Shown piece by piece: positions 47,518 through 56,841 of a DNA stretch of 64,000 bases. The stretch covers positions 3,658,001-3,722,000 of the forward strand of contig NZ_LT707065.1 in assembly GCF_900156745.1 (NCBI RefSeq), in the 5' to 3' direction. The position numbers were made by a program, and so were the translations under genes. The notes beneath the pieces are model-generated. The model saw only the letters and a list, made by a program, of their open reading frames with translations. It was not told the DNA's origin and searched no databases. Origin of the DNA: Achromobacter sp. MFA1 R4. GTDB taxonomy: Bacteria; Pseudomonadota; Gammaproteobacteria; Burkholderiales; Burkholderiaceae_B. The number at the start of each line of letters is the position of its first letter. Within the stretch, counting starts at the first letter, position 1.

Positions 47518-48390
47518 TCAACTGGCGCCGAGCAAAATCACCCCCGCCAGGATCGACACGCAGCCGGCCAGCCGGCCGATGCCCACCTTTTCCCGAAGCA
47601 GGAACATGCCCGCCAGGGTGCCCAGCATCATGGACATTTCCCGGGCTGGCGCGACCAGGCTGAGCGGCGCGCCGTTGCGCAGCGCATACAGCACAAGGAT
47701 GTACCCCAGCGGCGACAGAAATCCCACGGCCAGGGCCAGATGCCAGTGGCCGCGCATGGATTCCCATGAGTGCGCGGGGCGGCGCAGCATGTGCGGCGTC
47801 ATCATCGCGGTGCGGGTCACACAGGTGAACCAGTCGAACAGCACCGGGCTGATCAGCAGCACTTTCACGCCGTAGGCGTCCACCACCGTGTACGCCGCAA
47901 TGAACAAACCGATCACCACGCCCCAGCGCACGCCCACCCACGCCTGGGCCTGCTGAAAGATGGCAAGCCGTCCCTGGGTGGCAATGAGCAGCACCCCGGC
48001 CACCACGCACAACATGCCGGCGATGCCGGTGCTGGTGGCGGGCTCACCCAGCAGCAGGAAGGCGCCCGTGGTGGAAAGCAGGGGGCCGGTGCCCCGGGCA
48101 ATCGGATACACCACCGACAGATCGGCCACCTGATAGCCGCGCTGCAGGCACAGGCTGTAGCCTAGATGCAACAGGCTGGATGCCAGGATCGCCCCGACGA
48201 CGGGCCAGGTCCACGTCATGCCGTCGTGCGCCAGCACCCAGATTACCCACGGCGCATAGAGCACCGAGGCACAGAGGCCGTAGGCAAAGACGAAGGGCGC
48301 GCCCACCATGGCCGCGCGCTTGGCAATGAGGTTCCACGTGGCGTGGGCCATTGCCGCCAGGACGACCAATATCAGGGACGAGTACGACAT
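47518..48390 (-). CDS. EamA/DMT-family transporter
   Basis: This 290-residue inner-membrane protein has ten hydrophobic segments in two EamA halves. The first half begins MSYSSLILVVLAAMAHATWN; 'VVYPIARGTGPLLSTTGAFLLLGE' and 'PLSLVAPAREMSMMLGTLAG' are the paired EamA signature regions. Substrate unknown, metabolite efflux likely from the family. The gene ends 27 bp from the convergent unknown gene. Confidence 0.85.
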   Translation of the reverse strand: MSYSSLILVVLAAMAHATWNLIAKRAAMVGAPFVFAYGLCASVLYAPWVIWVLAHDGMTWTWPVVGAILASSLLHLGYSLCLQRGYQVADLSVVYPIARGTGPLLSTTGAFLLLGEPATSTGIAGMLCVVAGVLLIATQGRLAIFQQAQAWVGVRWGVVIGLFIAAYTVVDAYGVKVLLISPVLFDWFTCVTRTAMMTPHMLRRPAHSWESMRGHWHLALAVGFLSPLGYILVLYALRNGAPLSLVAPAREMSMMLGTLAGMFLLREKVGIGRLAGCVSILAGVILLGAS

Positions 48391-48742
48391 GGGGGGAACA
48401 GCGTCAGATGACGTGTTTGTTACAGGAAGGTGGAAGGGTACCGCAAAGCTGGCTCGCGCCGCACATGTTACCCGAGGCGGCGCGGAATTTTTGGTGTAGA
48501 ATCATCGGTTTGCCAAATCTCATCCTCTGCTTGCGGCATGGCAACGCAACCCGAGCAAGCCGGAAATCCGCCTGTCGGATCTTCCTGAAAGCCGGTTGCA
48601 ATGCGCACGCATTTGGCTGGAATCGACCTGGATGCTGATATCGGATTCGATATCGTCGCCTGGGCCGCATGACAGCTACGCGTGAACAACATCGAACGGC
48701 AAAAGTCTTAGCCCGCAAAGGCATGATGATCTAGGAGTTCTC
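48391..48742. other. Intergenic region with the long rplS leader
   Basis: About 350 bases lie between divergent eamA and rplS. A TAGAAT -10 at 48497-48502 would give rplS a leader of about 235 bases. The usual upstream partners rpsP-rimM-trmD are not here. No small gene in the leader could be supported. Confidence 0.5.
48497..48502 (+). promoter_or_regulatory. Putative -10 of rplS
   Basis: TAGAAT preceded by GTG, a form common at strong promoters, lies 240 bp before the rplS start. The -35 is GC-rich and weak. Confidence 0.4.
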
Positions 48743-49123
48743 ATGAACCTCATCGCTATCCTGGAACAGGAAGAAATTGCCCGTCTGACCGGCGGTCAAG
48801 CCAAGCCTGAATTTGCTCCTGGTGACACCGTCATCGTGAGCGTCAACGTCGTTGAAGGCACCCGCAAGCGCGTGCAGGCTTTCGAAGGCGTTGTGATCGC
48901 CAAGCGCAATCGCGGCCTGAACTCCGCGTTCACCGTGCGCAAGATTTCGTCGGGTGAAGCCGTGGAACGTACTTTCCAGCTCTACTCGCCGCAAATCGCC
49001 AGCATCGAAGTGAAGCGCCGCGGCGACGTGCGCCGCGCCAAGCTGTACTACCTGCGCTCGCGCTCGGGCAAGTCGGCTCGCATCAAGGAAAAGCTGGTCA
49101 GCAAGCAAGCCTCCGCGGCTTGA
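48743..49123 (+). CDS. rplS: 50S ribosomal protein L19
   Basis: This 126-residue ribosomal protein sits at the 30S-50S interface. The family motifs [39 protein letters not shown] and [20 protein letters not shown] are complete. The start has AGGAG seven bases upstream. It stands apart from trmD, with its own long leader and terminator. Confidence 0.98.
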   Translation: MNLIAILEQEEIARLTGGQAKPEFAPGDTVIVSVNVVEGTRKRVQAFEGVVIAKRNRGLNSAFTVRKISSGEAVERTFQLYSPQIASIEVKRRGDVRRAKLYYLRSRSGKSARIKEKLVSKQASAA

Positions 49124-49202
49124 TCGCTTATCGGTACACGGCCCTGCCAGTGTCGGACGTTCACGCCAATCCGCGTTTCCGTCCGGCACGGGTTTCCGGG
49201 TT

Positions 49203-49230
49203 AAAAAGGCACCTGCGAGGGTGCCTTTTT
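49203..49230 (+). terminator. Terminator of rplS
   Basis: The stem AAAAAGGCACC/GGGTGCCTTTTT (loop about five bases) ends in a T-run. Confidence 0.92.
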
Positions 49231-49246
49231 CTATTTTCTGAGCCGA

Positions 49247-49978
49247 ATGTCTGATACCTCGTCTTCCGCGCGGCCTCGAAGGCCGCTGGCACGTCCCGGA
49301 TTCGACCCGGCGACGCAGCCGTGGGTGGTGGCCAACGAATCGCTGCCTCCCGTGCCCACCAGTCTGCTCACGCCGGATTCGCTGCGGGGCACGCTGAGCC
49401 AGCCCTCCACGTGGACGCTGGAGCTTTCACGCGACAACGATCTGCGCTATCCCGGCCGCGAAGGCACGCCGGTGCCGGCCGCCGTGCTGATTCCGCTGGT
49501 GACGCGAGACGAGGGCGTACACATCATGCTGACGCAGCGCGCCGCGCACCTGCATGATCACGCCGGCCAGATCAGCTTTCCGGGCGGCCGCATCGAGACC
49601 AGCGACGCCACCCCCGTCGCGGCGGCGCTGCGCGAAGCACAGGAAGAAACCGGCCTGCCGGCCAACCACGTGGAAGTGCTGGGCAGCATGCCGCCGTATC
49701 TGACGGCCACCGGCTTTTCCATCATTCCCGTGGTGTCGCTGGTGCGTCCGGGTTTCGAGCTGGCGCCCGATGCGTTCGAGGTGGCCGAGGTCTTCGAGGT
49801 GCCGCTGTCTTTCCTGATGGATCCGGCCAATCATCGCCTCTATGAAGCCAGGCTCGATGACGGCCGCGTGCGCCAGTATTACGGCATGCCGTATGGCAAG
49901 TACTTCATCTGGGGCGCGACCGCCGGCATGTTGCGCAATCTGTATCACCTGCTGCGCCACGGGTTCACGCCGCGCTAG
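49247..49978 (+). CDS. Nudix hydrolase, CoA pyrophosphatase type
   Basis: This 243-residue hydrolase probably cleaves coenzyme A or related pyrophosphates. The NuDiC-type box reads ISFPGGRIETSDATPVAAAL then REAQEETGLP, with the LTQRAAHLHDHAGQ segment just before it that marks the CoA-pyrophosphatase subfamily. The N-terminal 70 residues are Pro-rich. It converges with rsgA with a gap of three bases. Confidence 0.87.
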   Translation: MSDTSSSARPRRPLARPGFDPATQPWVVANESLPPVPTSLLTPDSLRGTLSQPSTWTLELSRDNDLRYPGREGTPVPAAVLIPLVTRDEGVHIMLTQRAAHLHDHAGQISFPGGRIETSDATPVAAALREAQEETGLPANHVEVLGSMPPYLTATGFSIIPVVSLVRPGFELAPDAFEVAEVFEVPLSFLMDPANHRLYEARLDDGRVRQYYGMPYGKYFIWGATAGMLRNLYHLLRHGFTPR

Positions 49979-49981
49979 GCG

Positions 49982-50884
49982 TCAATAACGCTGCTGGCCA
50001 GCCAGGTTTTCTTCCAGGATGCGCTGGTACAGCGCGTAGCGCGCCGGATCGATGGTGCCCGCCTGCAAGGCCGCCACCACGCCGCAGCCGGGTTCGTGGC
50101 GATGCGTGCAGTTGTAGAAGCGGCATTGCTCGATGGGCTGGGTGAACTCCGGGAACCCGCGGATGATGTCTTCGCGGGTAAGGTGCTGCAGCCCGAAGGC
50201 CTGGAATCCGGGCGAGTCGATCAGGTCACCGCCGGGAGCGGGCAGGTGATAGAGGCGGGTGCTGGTCGTGGTGTGCTTGCCCATGTCCAGCGCCGTTGAA
50301 TGCTCGCGCGTGGCCGCGGCGGCGTCGGGCACCAGTGCGTTGAGCAGCGTGGACTTGCCCATGCCGCTCTGGCCAAGCAGCAGGCTCGTGCGTCCGGCCA
50401 GGCGCGGAGCCAGCAGCGTCTGCACGTTCTGGGGCTCCAGCGCGCTCAGTTCTATTACGTCCACCCCCAGCGCGGCGATCGGGGCCAGGCGCGCGCGGGC
50501 GGCCGGCAGGTCGTCGGTCAGGTCGGTCTTGTTCAGGATGATGAGCGGCGAGATGCCCGCGCTCCACGCGCCTGCCAGCGCGCGGCCGGTGAGATCGTCC
50601 GAAAAGGTGGGCCGCACCGCGATGACGATCAGCAACTGGTCTACATTGGATGCGAACTGCTTGGACCGCATCTCATCGGACCGATACAGCAGATTGCTGC
50701 GCGGCAGGATGGCGTCGATGGCGCCTTCGTCCTTGCCCTGCGGCGTGATCCTGACGCGGTCGCCCACCGCGGCCCCGGCTTTCTTGCCGCGCGGAAAGCA
50801 CTTGCGCAGGGCGCCGTCCGCCAGTTCCACCGTGTAGTGGCGGCCATGGGCGGCAATGATGCGGCCTTCCAAGGGGGCGCTCAT
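49982..50884 (-). CDS. rsgA: Ribosome small-subunit-dependent GTPase A
   Basis: This 300-residue circularly permuted GTPase acts late in 30S assembly. An N-terminal OB domain (GRIIAAHGRHYTVELADG) is followed by the permuted G-motifs: NKTDL (G4) before GQSGMGKSTLLNAL (G1) and DSPGFQAFGL (G3). The C-terminal zinc knuckle is CRFYNCTHRHEPGC. Its start overlaps the stop of the M48 protease gene by four bases. Confidence 0.95.
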   Translation of the reverse strand: MSAPLEGRIIAAHGRHYTVELADGALRKCFPRGKKAGAAVGDRVRITPQGKDEGAIDAILPRSNLLYRSDEMRSKQFASNVDQLLIVIAVRPTFSDDLTGRALAGAWSAGISPLIILNKTDLTDDLPAARARLAPIAALGVDVIELSALEPQNVQTLLAPRLAGRTSLLLGQSGMGKSTLLNALVPDAAAATREHSTALDMGKHTTTSTRLYHLPAPGGDLIDSPGFQAFGLQHLTREDIIRGFPEFTQPIEQCRFYNCTHRHEPGCGVVAALQAGTIDPARYALYQRILEENLAGQQRY

Positions 50885-52131
50885 GCGGCGGCCGCCATCA
50901 AGTGGCGAATGCGCACGGCGGCGGGGGGATGGCTGTCGTAAAAGGCGGAATGCACGGGGTCGGGTGTCAGGGTTGCAGCGTTGTCGTCGTAAAGCTTGAC
51001 CAGCGCGGAGACCAGGCGGTCCGGCGAACTCTGTTCGGCGGCATAGCGATCCGCTTCGAACTCGTCGCGGCGCGAATACCAGCTGGCCAGCGGGGTCAAC
51101 ATGAAGGTAAATACGGGGATGACCAGGAAGAACAGCAGCAGCGCCATGGCGTCGTTGCGCCCGCCCAATTGCGGCAGCACGCCCAGGCCCACATAGAACC
51201 ACGGCTGTTGGGCGATCCAGCCCAGGATCGCAAAGAACGCCAGCGCGGCGCCAAAGCTGAAGATGACGCGCTTGATGATGTGGCGCTTGGCGAAATGCCC
51301 CAGCTCGTGCGCCAGCACCGCCTCGATCTCGTCGGGGTTCAGGCGGGCCAGCAGGGTGTCGAAGAACACGATGCGGCGCGACTTTCCAAAGCCCGTGAAA
51401 TAGGCGTTGCCATGGGCCGAGCGGCGCGAGCCGTCCATCACGAAGAGGCCATTCAAGGCAAAGCCGCAGCGCTGCGCCAGGCGCTGGATGCGGCCGGCCA
51501 GTTCGGGATCGGACAGCGGCGTGAATTTGTTGAATAGGGGCGCGATGAACATCGGGTAGATGATCAGCAGCGCCAGATTGAACGCCGTCCACAGCGCCCA
51601 TGCCCAGACCCACCAGTAGGCGCCGGCGCTGCCCATCAGCCACAAGACCGCGGCTGCCAGCGGCAAGCCCAGCACTGCCGCCACCAGCAGGCCCTTGGCG
51701 GCGTCGGCCACGAACAGGCCCGGCGTCATGCGGTTAAAGCCAAAGCGCGCCTCCAGCTTGAACTGGCGCCACAGGGTAAAGGGCAGGCCCAAGAGGCCCA
51801 GCACCAGCGCCACCACGACCAGCAGCAGCATCTGGCGCACGAAGTCGTTGCTGGTAAGCTGGCTGACCGTCAGATCGATCCATTGCAGTCCGCCCAGCAG
51901 CGTCAGCGCCACCAGCACCAGGGCGTCATAGGTCCGCTCCAGCATGCCCAGCCTGACTCGCGCCACGGTGTAGTCGGCCGCCCGCTGATGGCTGGTCAGC
52001 CCGATGCGATGGGAGAATTCCGCAGGCACCTGGTCGCGATGGCGGGCGACGTGGCGGATCTGCCGGGACGCCAGCCACATGCGCACGGCAATATCGGTCA
52101 GCAGGAAGGCAACGAACAGCAGTGTGAACAT
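50881..52131 (-). CDS. M48-family (Ste24-type) membrane metalloprotease
   Basis: This 416-residue inner-membrane protease has the zinc site HELGH (LAHELGHFAKRH) and a downstream third ligand Glu in SRRDEFEADRYA. There are about seven hydrophobic segments, N-terminal half first. It resembles CAAX-prenyl-protease 1 (Ste24), and probably acts in membrane protein quality control. The ATG at 52131 (MFTLLFVAFLLTD) is used; a TTG six bases earlier is possible. It is upstream of and coupled to rsgA, and divergent from orn with a 60-bp gap. Confidence 0.88.
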   Translation of the reverse strand: MFTLLFVAFLLTDIAVRMWLASRQIRHVARHRDQVPAEFSHRIGLTSHQRAADYTVARVRLGMLERTYDALVLVALTLLGGLQWIDLTVSQLTSNDFVRQMLLLVVVALVLGLLGLPFTLWRQFKLEARFGFNRMTPGLFVADAAKGLLVAAVLGLPLAAAVLWLMGSAGAYWWVWAWALWTAFNLALLIIYPMFIAPLFNKFTPLSDPELAGRIQRLAQRCGFALNGLFVMDGSRRSAHGNAYFTGFGKSRRIVFFDTLLARLNPDEIEAVLAHELGHFAKRHIIKRVIFSFGAALAFFAILGWIAQQPWFYVGLGVLPQLGGRNDAMALLLFFLVIPVFTFMLTPLASWYSRRDEFEADRYAAEQSSPDRLVSALVKLYDDNAATLTPDPVHSAFYDSHPPAAVRIRHLMAAAA

Positions 52132-52191
52132 GGGCAATGCGTCTGCTCAAGAAGGGATGTGCGAAAATCGCGTGTTTTATAGGCAAATTAT

Positions 52192-52737
52192 ATGGCTGCG
52201 AACGAAAATCGCCTGATCTGGCTCGACATGGAAATGACCGGGCTGGACCCTGAAAAAGAACGGATCATCGAAGTCGCCGTCGTGGTGACCGAGCCTGACC
52301 TGACGGTCGTGGCCGAGGGGCCGGTGATCGTGGTGCACCAGCCCGACAGCCTGCTCGACGCCATGGATAGCTGGAACAAGTCCACCCACGGCAAGAGCGG
52401 CCTGATCGACAAGGTCAAGGCGTCCACGGTGACCGAGGCGCAGGCAGAGGATACGCTGTTGGCGTTTCTGGCGCAGCATGTGCCGGCCGGCAAGTCGCCG
52501 ATGTGCGGAAACACCATCAGCCAGGATCGGCGTTTCATGTTTGCGTACATGCCGCGCCTGGAGCAATTCTTCCATTACCGCAACCTGGACGTCAGCACGC
52601 TCAAGGAACTGGCGCGCCGCTGGGCGCCCGCGGTCTACAAGGGCTTCGAGAAAAAGAGCCGCCACGAAGCGCTGGCCGACATCTACGAGTCCATCGATGA
52701 GCTCAAGTATTACCGCGAGCACTTCCTGAAGGTCTGA
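52192..52737 (+). CDS. orn: Oligoribonuclease
   Basis: This 181-residue 3'-5' exoribonuclease degrades 2-5-mers and pGpG. DEDD-type residues are in [18 protein letters not shown], '[13 protein letters not shown]' and [15 protein letters not shown]. It is divergent from the M48 protease gene. Confidence 0.97.
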   Translation: MAANENRLIWLDMEMTGLDPEKERIIEVAVVVTEPDLTVVAEGPVIVVHQPDSLLDAMDSWNKSTHGKSGLIDKVKASTVTEAQAEDTLLAFLAQHVPAGKSPMCGNTISQDRRFMFAYMPRLEQFFHYRNLDVSTLKELARRWAPAVYKGFEKKSRHEALADIYESIDELKYYREHFLKV

Positions 52738-52809
52738 GTGAACGCCTGAGCGTCGCGGCGTACACTCGGCATCAGACCGTGTCCTGGGCGAGTGGCCGCC
52801 CCAATCCTC

Positions 52810-53451
52810 ATGCCGTCCTATTCCGTCCCGCAAATCCGCTTGGCCGAACAGCGCGCCCTGGCGTCGGGGCGCGCCCTGATGCCGCTGGCCGGCGCGGCGG
52901 CGGCGGCTTTCGTCACGGCCCGGTTTCCCGCCACGGCATCCATCCTGGCGCTGGCCGGTCCCGGCAACAATGGCGGGGACGCGCTGGAAGCCGCGGCTTT
53001 GTTGCTGCGGCAGGGCTTTGACGTCCACGTGGTGCTGCCTTCCGGGCCGGCCAGGCTGCCCGCAGACGCCGCCCGCGCCTGGACCGGCTGGCTGGCCGCT
53101 GGCGGGCAAGCCCGCACCCACGCCGCGCTACCGCCTGGACCGCCGCCAGACCTGGTCATCGACGGCCTCTTCGGCATCGGTCTGAACCGTCCCCTTGATG
53201 CTTCCTGGCAATCGCTGATCGATGCCGTCAACGCCATGCACACGCCGGTGCTGGCCCTGGACGTGCCCAGCGGCATCGACGCCGATTCCGGCGCGGCGCT
53301 GGGCCGGCCGATCCGGGCCCGGTGGACGCTGTCTTTCATCGCGGCCAGCCGCGGACTGGCGCGCCCGGGACCCGGGCGCGACGCGGCGGGGGAATGCCAC
53401 GTCGACACCCTGGGCGTGGCCATGCCCGCCGAGCCAGATCCTCAGTCCTGA
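52810..53451 (+). CDS. nnrE: NAD(P)H-hydrate epimerase, stand-alone YjeF_N domain
   Basis: This 213-residue protein epimerises damaged NAD(P)H hydrate. The Rossmann-like fold shows [20 protein letters not shown], '[16 protein letters not shown]' and [14 protein letters not shown]. In many bacteria this domain is fused to the C-terminal ATP/ADP-dependent dehydratase (NnrD, YjeF_C); here the protein ends right after the N domain, so NnrD must be separate or absent. A GTG at 52792 is an alternative start. The stop is 34 bp from the convergent paaX end. Confidence 0.85.
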   Translation: MPSYSVPQIRLAEQRALASGRALMPLAGAAAAAFVTARFPATASILALAGPGNNGGDALEAAALLLRQGFDVHVVLPSGPARLPADAARAWTGWLAAGGQARTHAALPPGPPPDLVIDGLFGIGLNRPLDASWQSLIDAVNAMHTPVLALDVPSGIDADSGAALGRPIRARWTLSFIAASRGLARPGPGRDAAGECHVDTLGVAMPAEPDPQS

Positions 53452-53485
53452 AGCCGCGCCGCGGATGACCCGCGCGGGGGCCGCG

Positions 53486-54415
53486 TCAGGCCGGCCGTCC
53501 GCCGAACCGCGACTCGACCTCGGCCGTCAGGGGCGTATAGCGTTCGTTGTCCTGCCCGGCCAGCGCATCCAGGTGGATTTCGGAATGCGTGAATACTTTC
53601 CAGTAAAGCCGCCCGCACAGGTCGCGCGCGGCGTGGCCGGGCCAGTTGTCGGGCAGCATGGGGGCGGGCAGTTGCGGATCGTGCAGCACGATCCGGCGCC
53701 AGTTGTGCAGCACCATGACCCGCACCATGAAGGCCTCGGCGGGCGAGGGCGCCTCTTCCAGCAGCTTTTCCAGCGGGCCGAAATTGCGCGAGAACAGCCG
53801 GTACTGCTCGGCCACGTCGTCCAGGTTCCAGCATTGGCTGGCCAGGCTGGCGATGGGCAGCCCGCCCGCGCCGGCCAGGTCGCGGGCCGACAGCACCAGG
53901 GCGCGGTCCGGAATGCCCAGCTTTTCGAGGATGTCGTGCGCGGCGCGCGCCTCGGTGTGCGGATGCGCGAAGAGGCCGGGCGCGATCATCCCGAAACCTT
54001 CCCACGTGAGTTCGCGGCGCAGTTCGCCGCGCTCGGCCAGGCCGTTGCCCGTGCGCGGCAGCGCGACCAGCGTCCATTCCCCGTTCCAGTCCTGCGCCGC
54101 CCCTTCGTAGATGCGCTGCGACGCGTGCGAGGTATGGCGCGCGCCCTGTTCCGAAATCAGGTACAGGCTGCGCCGGCCGTGGCGTTCGGATTGCAGCCAG
54201 TTCTGCGCCACCAGTCGAAAGACGCTGGTGCGCAGCAGGCGTTCATTGATGCCCAGGGGCGCCAGCAGCTCGATCAGGCTGCCCAGCCAGATGGCGCCGC
54301 CATGCGGGGCCAGCGCATCGCCCAGCACACTGACACACAGCGATTTTGCGCGAGGCGGATCGCTTTTCAATAAGCGGGACAGCGTGCGTTCCAGGGGCGA
54401 CTGAGGGTTTGCCAT
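53486..54415 (-). CDS. paaX: Phenylacetate degradation repressor PaaX
   Basis: This 309-residue transcription factor represses paa genes and is released by phenylacetyl-CoA. The N-terminal winged-helix part contains SPLERTLSRLL and 'LGSLIELLAPLGINERLLRT', typical for PaaX. The C-terminal domain ends EIHLDALAGQDNERYTPLTA. The gene is divergent from paaA, with the shared control region at 54416-54587. Confidence 0.92.
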   Translation of the reverse strand: MANPQSPLERTLSRLLKSDPPRAKSLCVSVLGDALAPHGGAIWLGSLIELLAPLGINERLLRTSVFRLVAQNWLQSERHGRRSLYLISEQGARHTSHASQRIYEGAAQDWNGEWTLVALPRTGNGLAERGELRRELTWEGFGMIAPGLFAHPHTEARAAHDILEKLGIPDRALVLSARDLAGAGGLPIASLASQCWNLDDVAEQYRLFSRNFGPLEKLLEEAPSPAEAFMVRVMVLHNWRRIVLHDPQLPAPMLPDNWPGHAARDLCGRLYWKVFTHSEIHLDALAGQDNERYTPLTAEVESRFGGRPA

Positions 54416-54454
54416 AAGAGGGGCCGGAGACGGCCGATATCGGGATCCTGGATA

Positions 54455-54479
54455 TGATACATAAATCCAATGTGATACA
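54455..54479. promoter_or_regulatory. Direct repeat TGATACA x2, candidate PaaX operator
   Basis: Two TGATACA copies (54455-54461 and 54473-54479) lie 18 bp apart, between the paaX start and the -35 of paaA. Spacing of nearly two helical turns would put both on one face. PaaX binding is expected in this region from other bacteria; the exact motif is inference. Confidence 0.4.
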
Positions 54480-54488
54480 GATTTGAGT

Positions 54489-54517
54489 TTGACAATGAAT
54501 TTTTTGTATTAAATAAT
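54489..54517 (+). promoter_or_regulatory. Promoter of the paaABCDE run
   Basis: A consensus TTGACA (54489-54494) and AATAAT (54512-54517) are 17 bases apart in an AT-rich region. The leader to paaA would be about 65 bases. Confidence 0.75.
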
Positions 54518-54587
54518 CCGCCTATGACATGACGGCACTGCGCAGCGTTTGCCTTGCGTTTTCGCAAACCGTCTCAAGGAGACAACC

Positions 54588-55577
54588 ATGTACGCTCAAC
54601 TCGTCGAAACCGGCGTCAAGCAGGTCAAGACCGCGGACCAGCTCGAAGGCCTGGAACAGACGTTCCAGCGGCGCATCGACGACGGCGTTCGCATCGAGGC
54701 CAAGGACTGGATGCCGGAGGCCTACCGCAAGACGCTCGTGCGCCAGATCTCGCAGCACGCGCACTCCGAAATCGTGGGCATGCTGCCCGAAGGCAACTGG
54801 ATCACCCGCGCGCCGTCGCTCAAGCGCAAGGCCATCCTGCTGGCCAAGGTGCAGGACGAAGCAGGCCACGGGCTCTATCTGTACAGCGCCGCCGAAACCC
54901 TGGGCGTGTCCCGCGACGACTTGATCGACGATCTGCACGCCGGGCGCGCCAAGTACTCCAGCATCTTCAATTACCCCACGCTCAGCTGGGCCGACATCGG
55001 CATGATCGGCTGGCTGGTCGACGGCTCGGCCATCATCAACCAGATCCCGCTGTGCCGCTGTTCCTATGGCCCGTACGCGCGGGCCATGGTGCGCGTCTGT
55101 AAGGAAGAGTCCTTCCACCAGCGCCAGGGCTATGACCTGCTCATGCAGATGTGCCTGCACGGCACGCCCGAACAGAAGGCGATGGTCCAGGACTCGCTCA
55201 ACCGCTGGTGGTGGCCGGCGCTGATGATGTTCGGCCCGTCGGACGCCGATTCGCCCAACAGCGCCCAGTCCATGGCCTGGAAGATCAAGCTCTTCTCCAA
55301 CGACGAACTGCGCCAGAAGATGGTCGACCAGACCGTGCCCCAGGCCGAATATCTGGGCCTGACCATTCCCGATCCCGAGTTGAAGTGGAACGCCGAGCGC
55401 GGGCACTACGACTTCGGCGAAATCGACTGGAGCGAGTTCTACGCCGTGCTCAAGGGCAATGGTCCGTGCAACCGCGAGCGCCTCGCGGCGCGCGTCAAGG
55501 CGCACGAGGAAGGCGCCTGGGTGCGCGACGCGCTGGTCGCCCACGCCGATAAACAGTCCGCGCGGAAGGCGGCGTAG
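54588..55577 (+). CDS. paaA: 1,2-phenylacetyl-CoA epoxidase, subunit A
   Basis: This 329-residue diiron oxygenase subunit makes ring-1,2-epoxyphenylacetyl-CoA. Ferritin-like metal ligands are seen in [20 protein letters not shown] and [19 protein letters not shown] (ExxH pairs). The start ([14 protein letters not shown]) has AAGGA upstream. First gene after the paa promoter; a GC-rich repeat separates it from paaB. Confidence 0.97.
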   Translation: MYAQLVETGVKQVKTADQLEGLEQTFQRRIDDGVRIEAKDWMPEAYRKTLVRQISQHAHSEIVGMLPEGNWITRAPSLKRKAILLAKVQDEAGHGLYLYSAAETLGVSRDDLIDDLHAGRAKYSSIFNYPTLSWADIGMIGWLVDGSAIINQIPLCRCSYGPYARAMVRVCKEESFHQRQGYDLLMQMCLHGTPEQKAMVQDSLNRWWWPALMMFGPSDADSPNSAQSMAWKIKLFSNDELRQKMVDQTVPQAEYLGLTIPDPELKWNAERGHYDFGEIDWSEFYAVLKGNGPCNRERLAARVKAHEEGAWVRDALVAHADKQSARKAA

Positions 55578-55582
55578 AGGAG

Positions 55583-55692
55583 AGGCCCCCCCCCGGAGCG
55601 CTGCGCGCTTCCCCCCCAGGGGGGCGCCGCAGCGGACCGGCGGAGCCCGGATCCGCGCGGCCCCGCTGGCCCTCGCTGGCGCGTCGGGGGAT
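55583..55692. repeat. GC-rich extragenic palindromic repeat between paaA and paaB
   Basis: Runs of eight to nine C, then GGAGCGCTGCGCGCTTCC, then CCCCCAGGGGGGCGCC form overlapping inverted repeats over about 110 bases. The same kind of element is scattered between genes in Achromobacter and Bordetella genomes (from memory; not checked here). It could stabilise or attenuate the mRNA after paaA. Confidence 0.6.
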
Positions 55693-55775
55693 GACGATTT
55701 TTTGAGCGACTTCTAACTATTCATTTATTGCAGACCGGTCGCGCCCCGCGCGCCCGGCACTTGAGGAAATCCATC

Positions 55776-56060
55776 ATGAGCAAAGACTGGCCTCTGTGGG
55801 AAGTCTTCATCCGCAGCCAGCACGGCCTGGCGCACAAGCATGTGGGCAGCCTGCACGCCCCGGACGCCGAAATGGCGATCAACCATGCCCGCGACGTCTA
55901 CACGCGCCGCAATGAGGGCCTGAGCATCTGGGTTGTGCGCGCCTCCGATATCTCGGCCAGCAGCCCGGGCGACAAGGACCCGCTGTTCGAACCGGCCAAC
56001 AGCAAGGTCTACCGGCATCCGACCTTCTTCCCGATGCCCGAAGAAATCAAGCACATGTAA
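55776..56060 (+). CDS. paaB: 1,2-phenylacetyl-CoA epoxidase, subunit B
   Basis: This 94-residue bridging subunit of the PaaABCE complex has the family sequence WPLWEVFIRSQHGLAHKHVG and ISASSPGDKDPLFEPANSK. TTGAGGAAAT lies upstream of the ATG. paaC begins 16 bp later. Confidence 0.96.
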   Translation: MSKDWPLWEVFIRSQHGLAHKHVGSLHAPDAEMAINHARDVYTRRNEGLSIWVVRASDISASSPGDKDPLFEPANSKVYRHPTFFPMPEEIKHM

Positions 56061-56076
56061 GGCGGGCGGGGGAGAC

Positions 56077-56841
56077 ATGGACAAAGCACTCTTTGAATAC
56101 CTGCTGCGCCTGGGCGATACGTCGCTCATCCTGTCGCAGCGCCTGGGCGAATGGACCGGCCACGGTCCCATCCTGGAAGAGGACCTGGCGCTGACCAACA
56201 CCGCGCTGGACCTGCTGGGCCAGGCCCGCATGTGGCTGACGCTGGCCGGCGAGGTCGAGGGCGCCGGGCGCGACGAGGACGCGCTGGCCTATCTGCGCGA
56301 CGCGCACGAGTTCCGCAACGTGCTGCTGGTCGAGCGCGACAACGGCAACTATGCCGACACCATGGCGCGGCAGTTCCTGTTCGACGTCTGGCATTACTTC
56401 CTGCTGCAGCGCCTGGAAAAATCCGCCGACGAGCGCATCGCCGCCATCGCGGCCAAGTCGCTCAAGGAAGTGACCTACCACGTGCGCCGTTCTTCCGACA
56501 TGGTGGTGCGCCTGGGCGACGGCACGGCCGAGAGCCATGCCAAGATGCAGGCCGCCATCGACGACGCCTGGCGCTTCACGGGCGAGCTGTTCGCCGACGA
56601 CGCCATCGACCTGGACATCGCCTCGCGCGGCATCGGCTGTGAATTGTCCGCGCTGCGCCAGCCCTGGCTCGCGCACGTGCGGGAAGTGCTGGAAGAAGCC
56701 ACGCTGACCGTCCCCGACGAAGCCGCCGCGAATCATCTGGCGCACCGGGGCGGCCGCCAGGGTAGGCACACCGAGGCCCTGGGTTACGTGCTGGCCGAAA
56801 TGCAGTACCTGCCTCGCGCCTATCCGGGAGCGACGTGGTGA
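56077..56841 (+). CDS. paaC: 1,2-phenylacetyl-CoA epoxidase, subunit C
   Basis: This 254-residue structural subunit partners PaaA. LLRLGDTSLILSQRLGEWTG, LALTNTALDLLGQARMWL and LEKSADERIAAIAAKSLKEV match the family. GGGGGAGAC precedes the ATG. The last four bases overlap paaD. Confidence 0.96.
   Translation: MDKALFEYLLRLGDTSLILSQRLGEWTGHGPILEEDLALTNTALDLLGQARMWLTLAGEVEGAGRDEDALAYLRDAHEFRNVLLVERDNGNYADTMARQFLFDVWHYFLLQRLEKSADERIAAIAAKSLKEVTYHVRRSSDMVVRLGDGTAESHAKMQAAIDDAWRFTGELFADDAIDLDIASRGIGCELSALRQPWLAHVREVLEEATLTVPDEAAANHLAHRGGRQGRHTEALGYVLAEMQYLPRAYPGATW

Noticed and set aside
55583..55692. Rho-independent terminator between paaA and paaB
   Set aside because: There are stable G/C hairpins but no U-run, and the genes beyond belong to the same pathway and direction.
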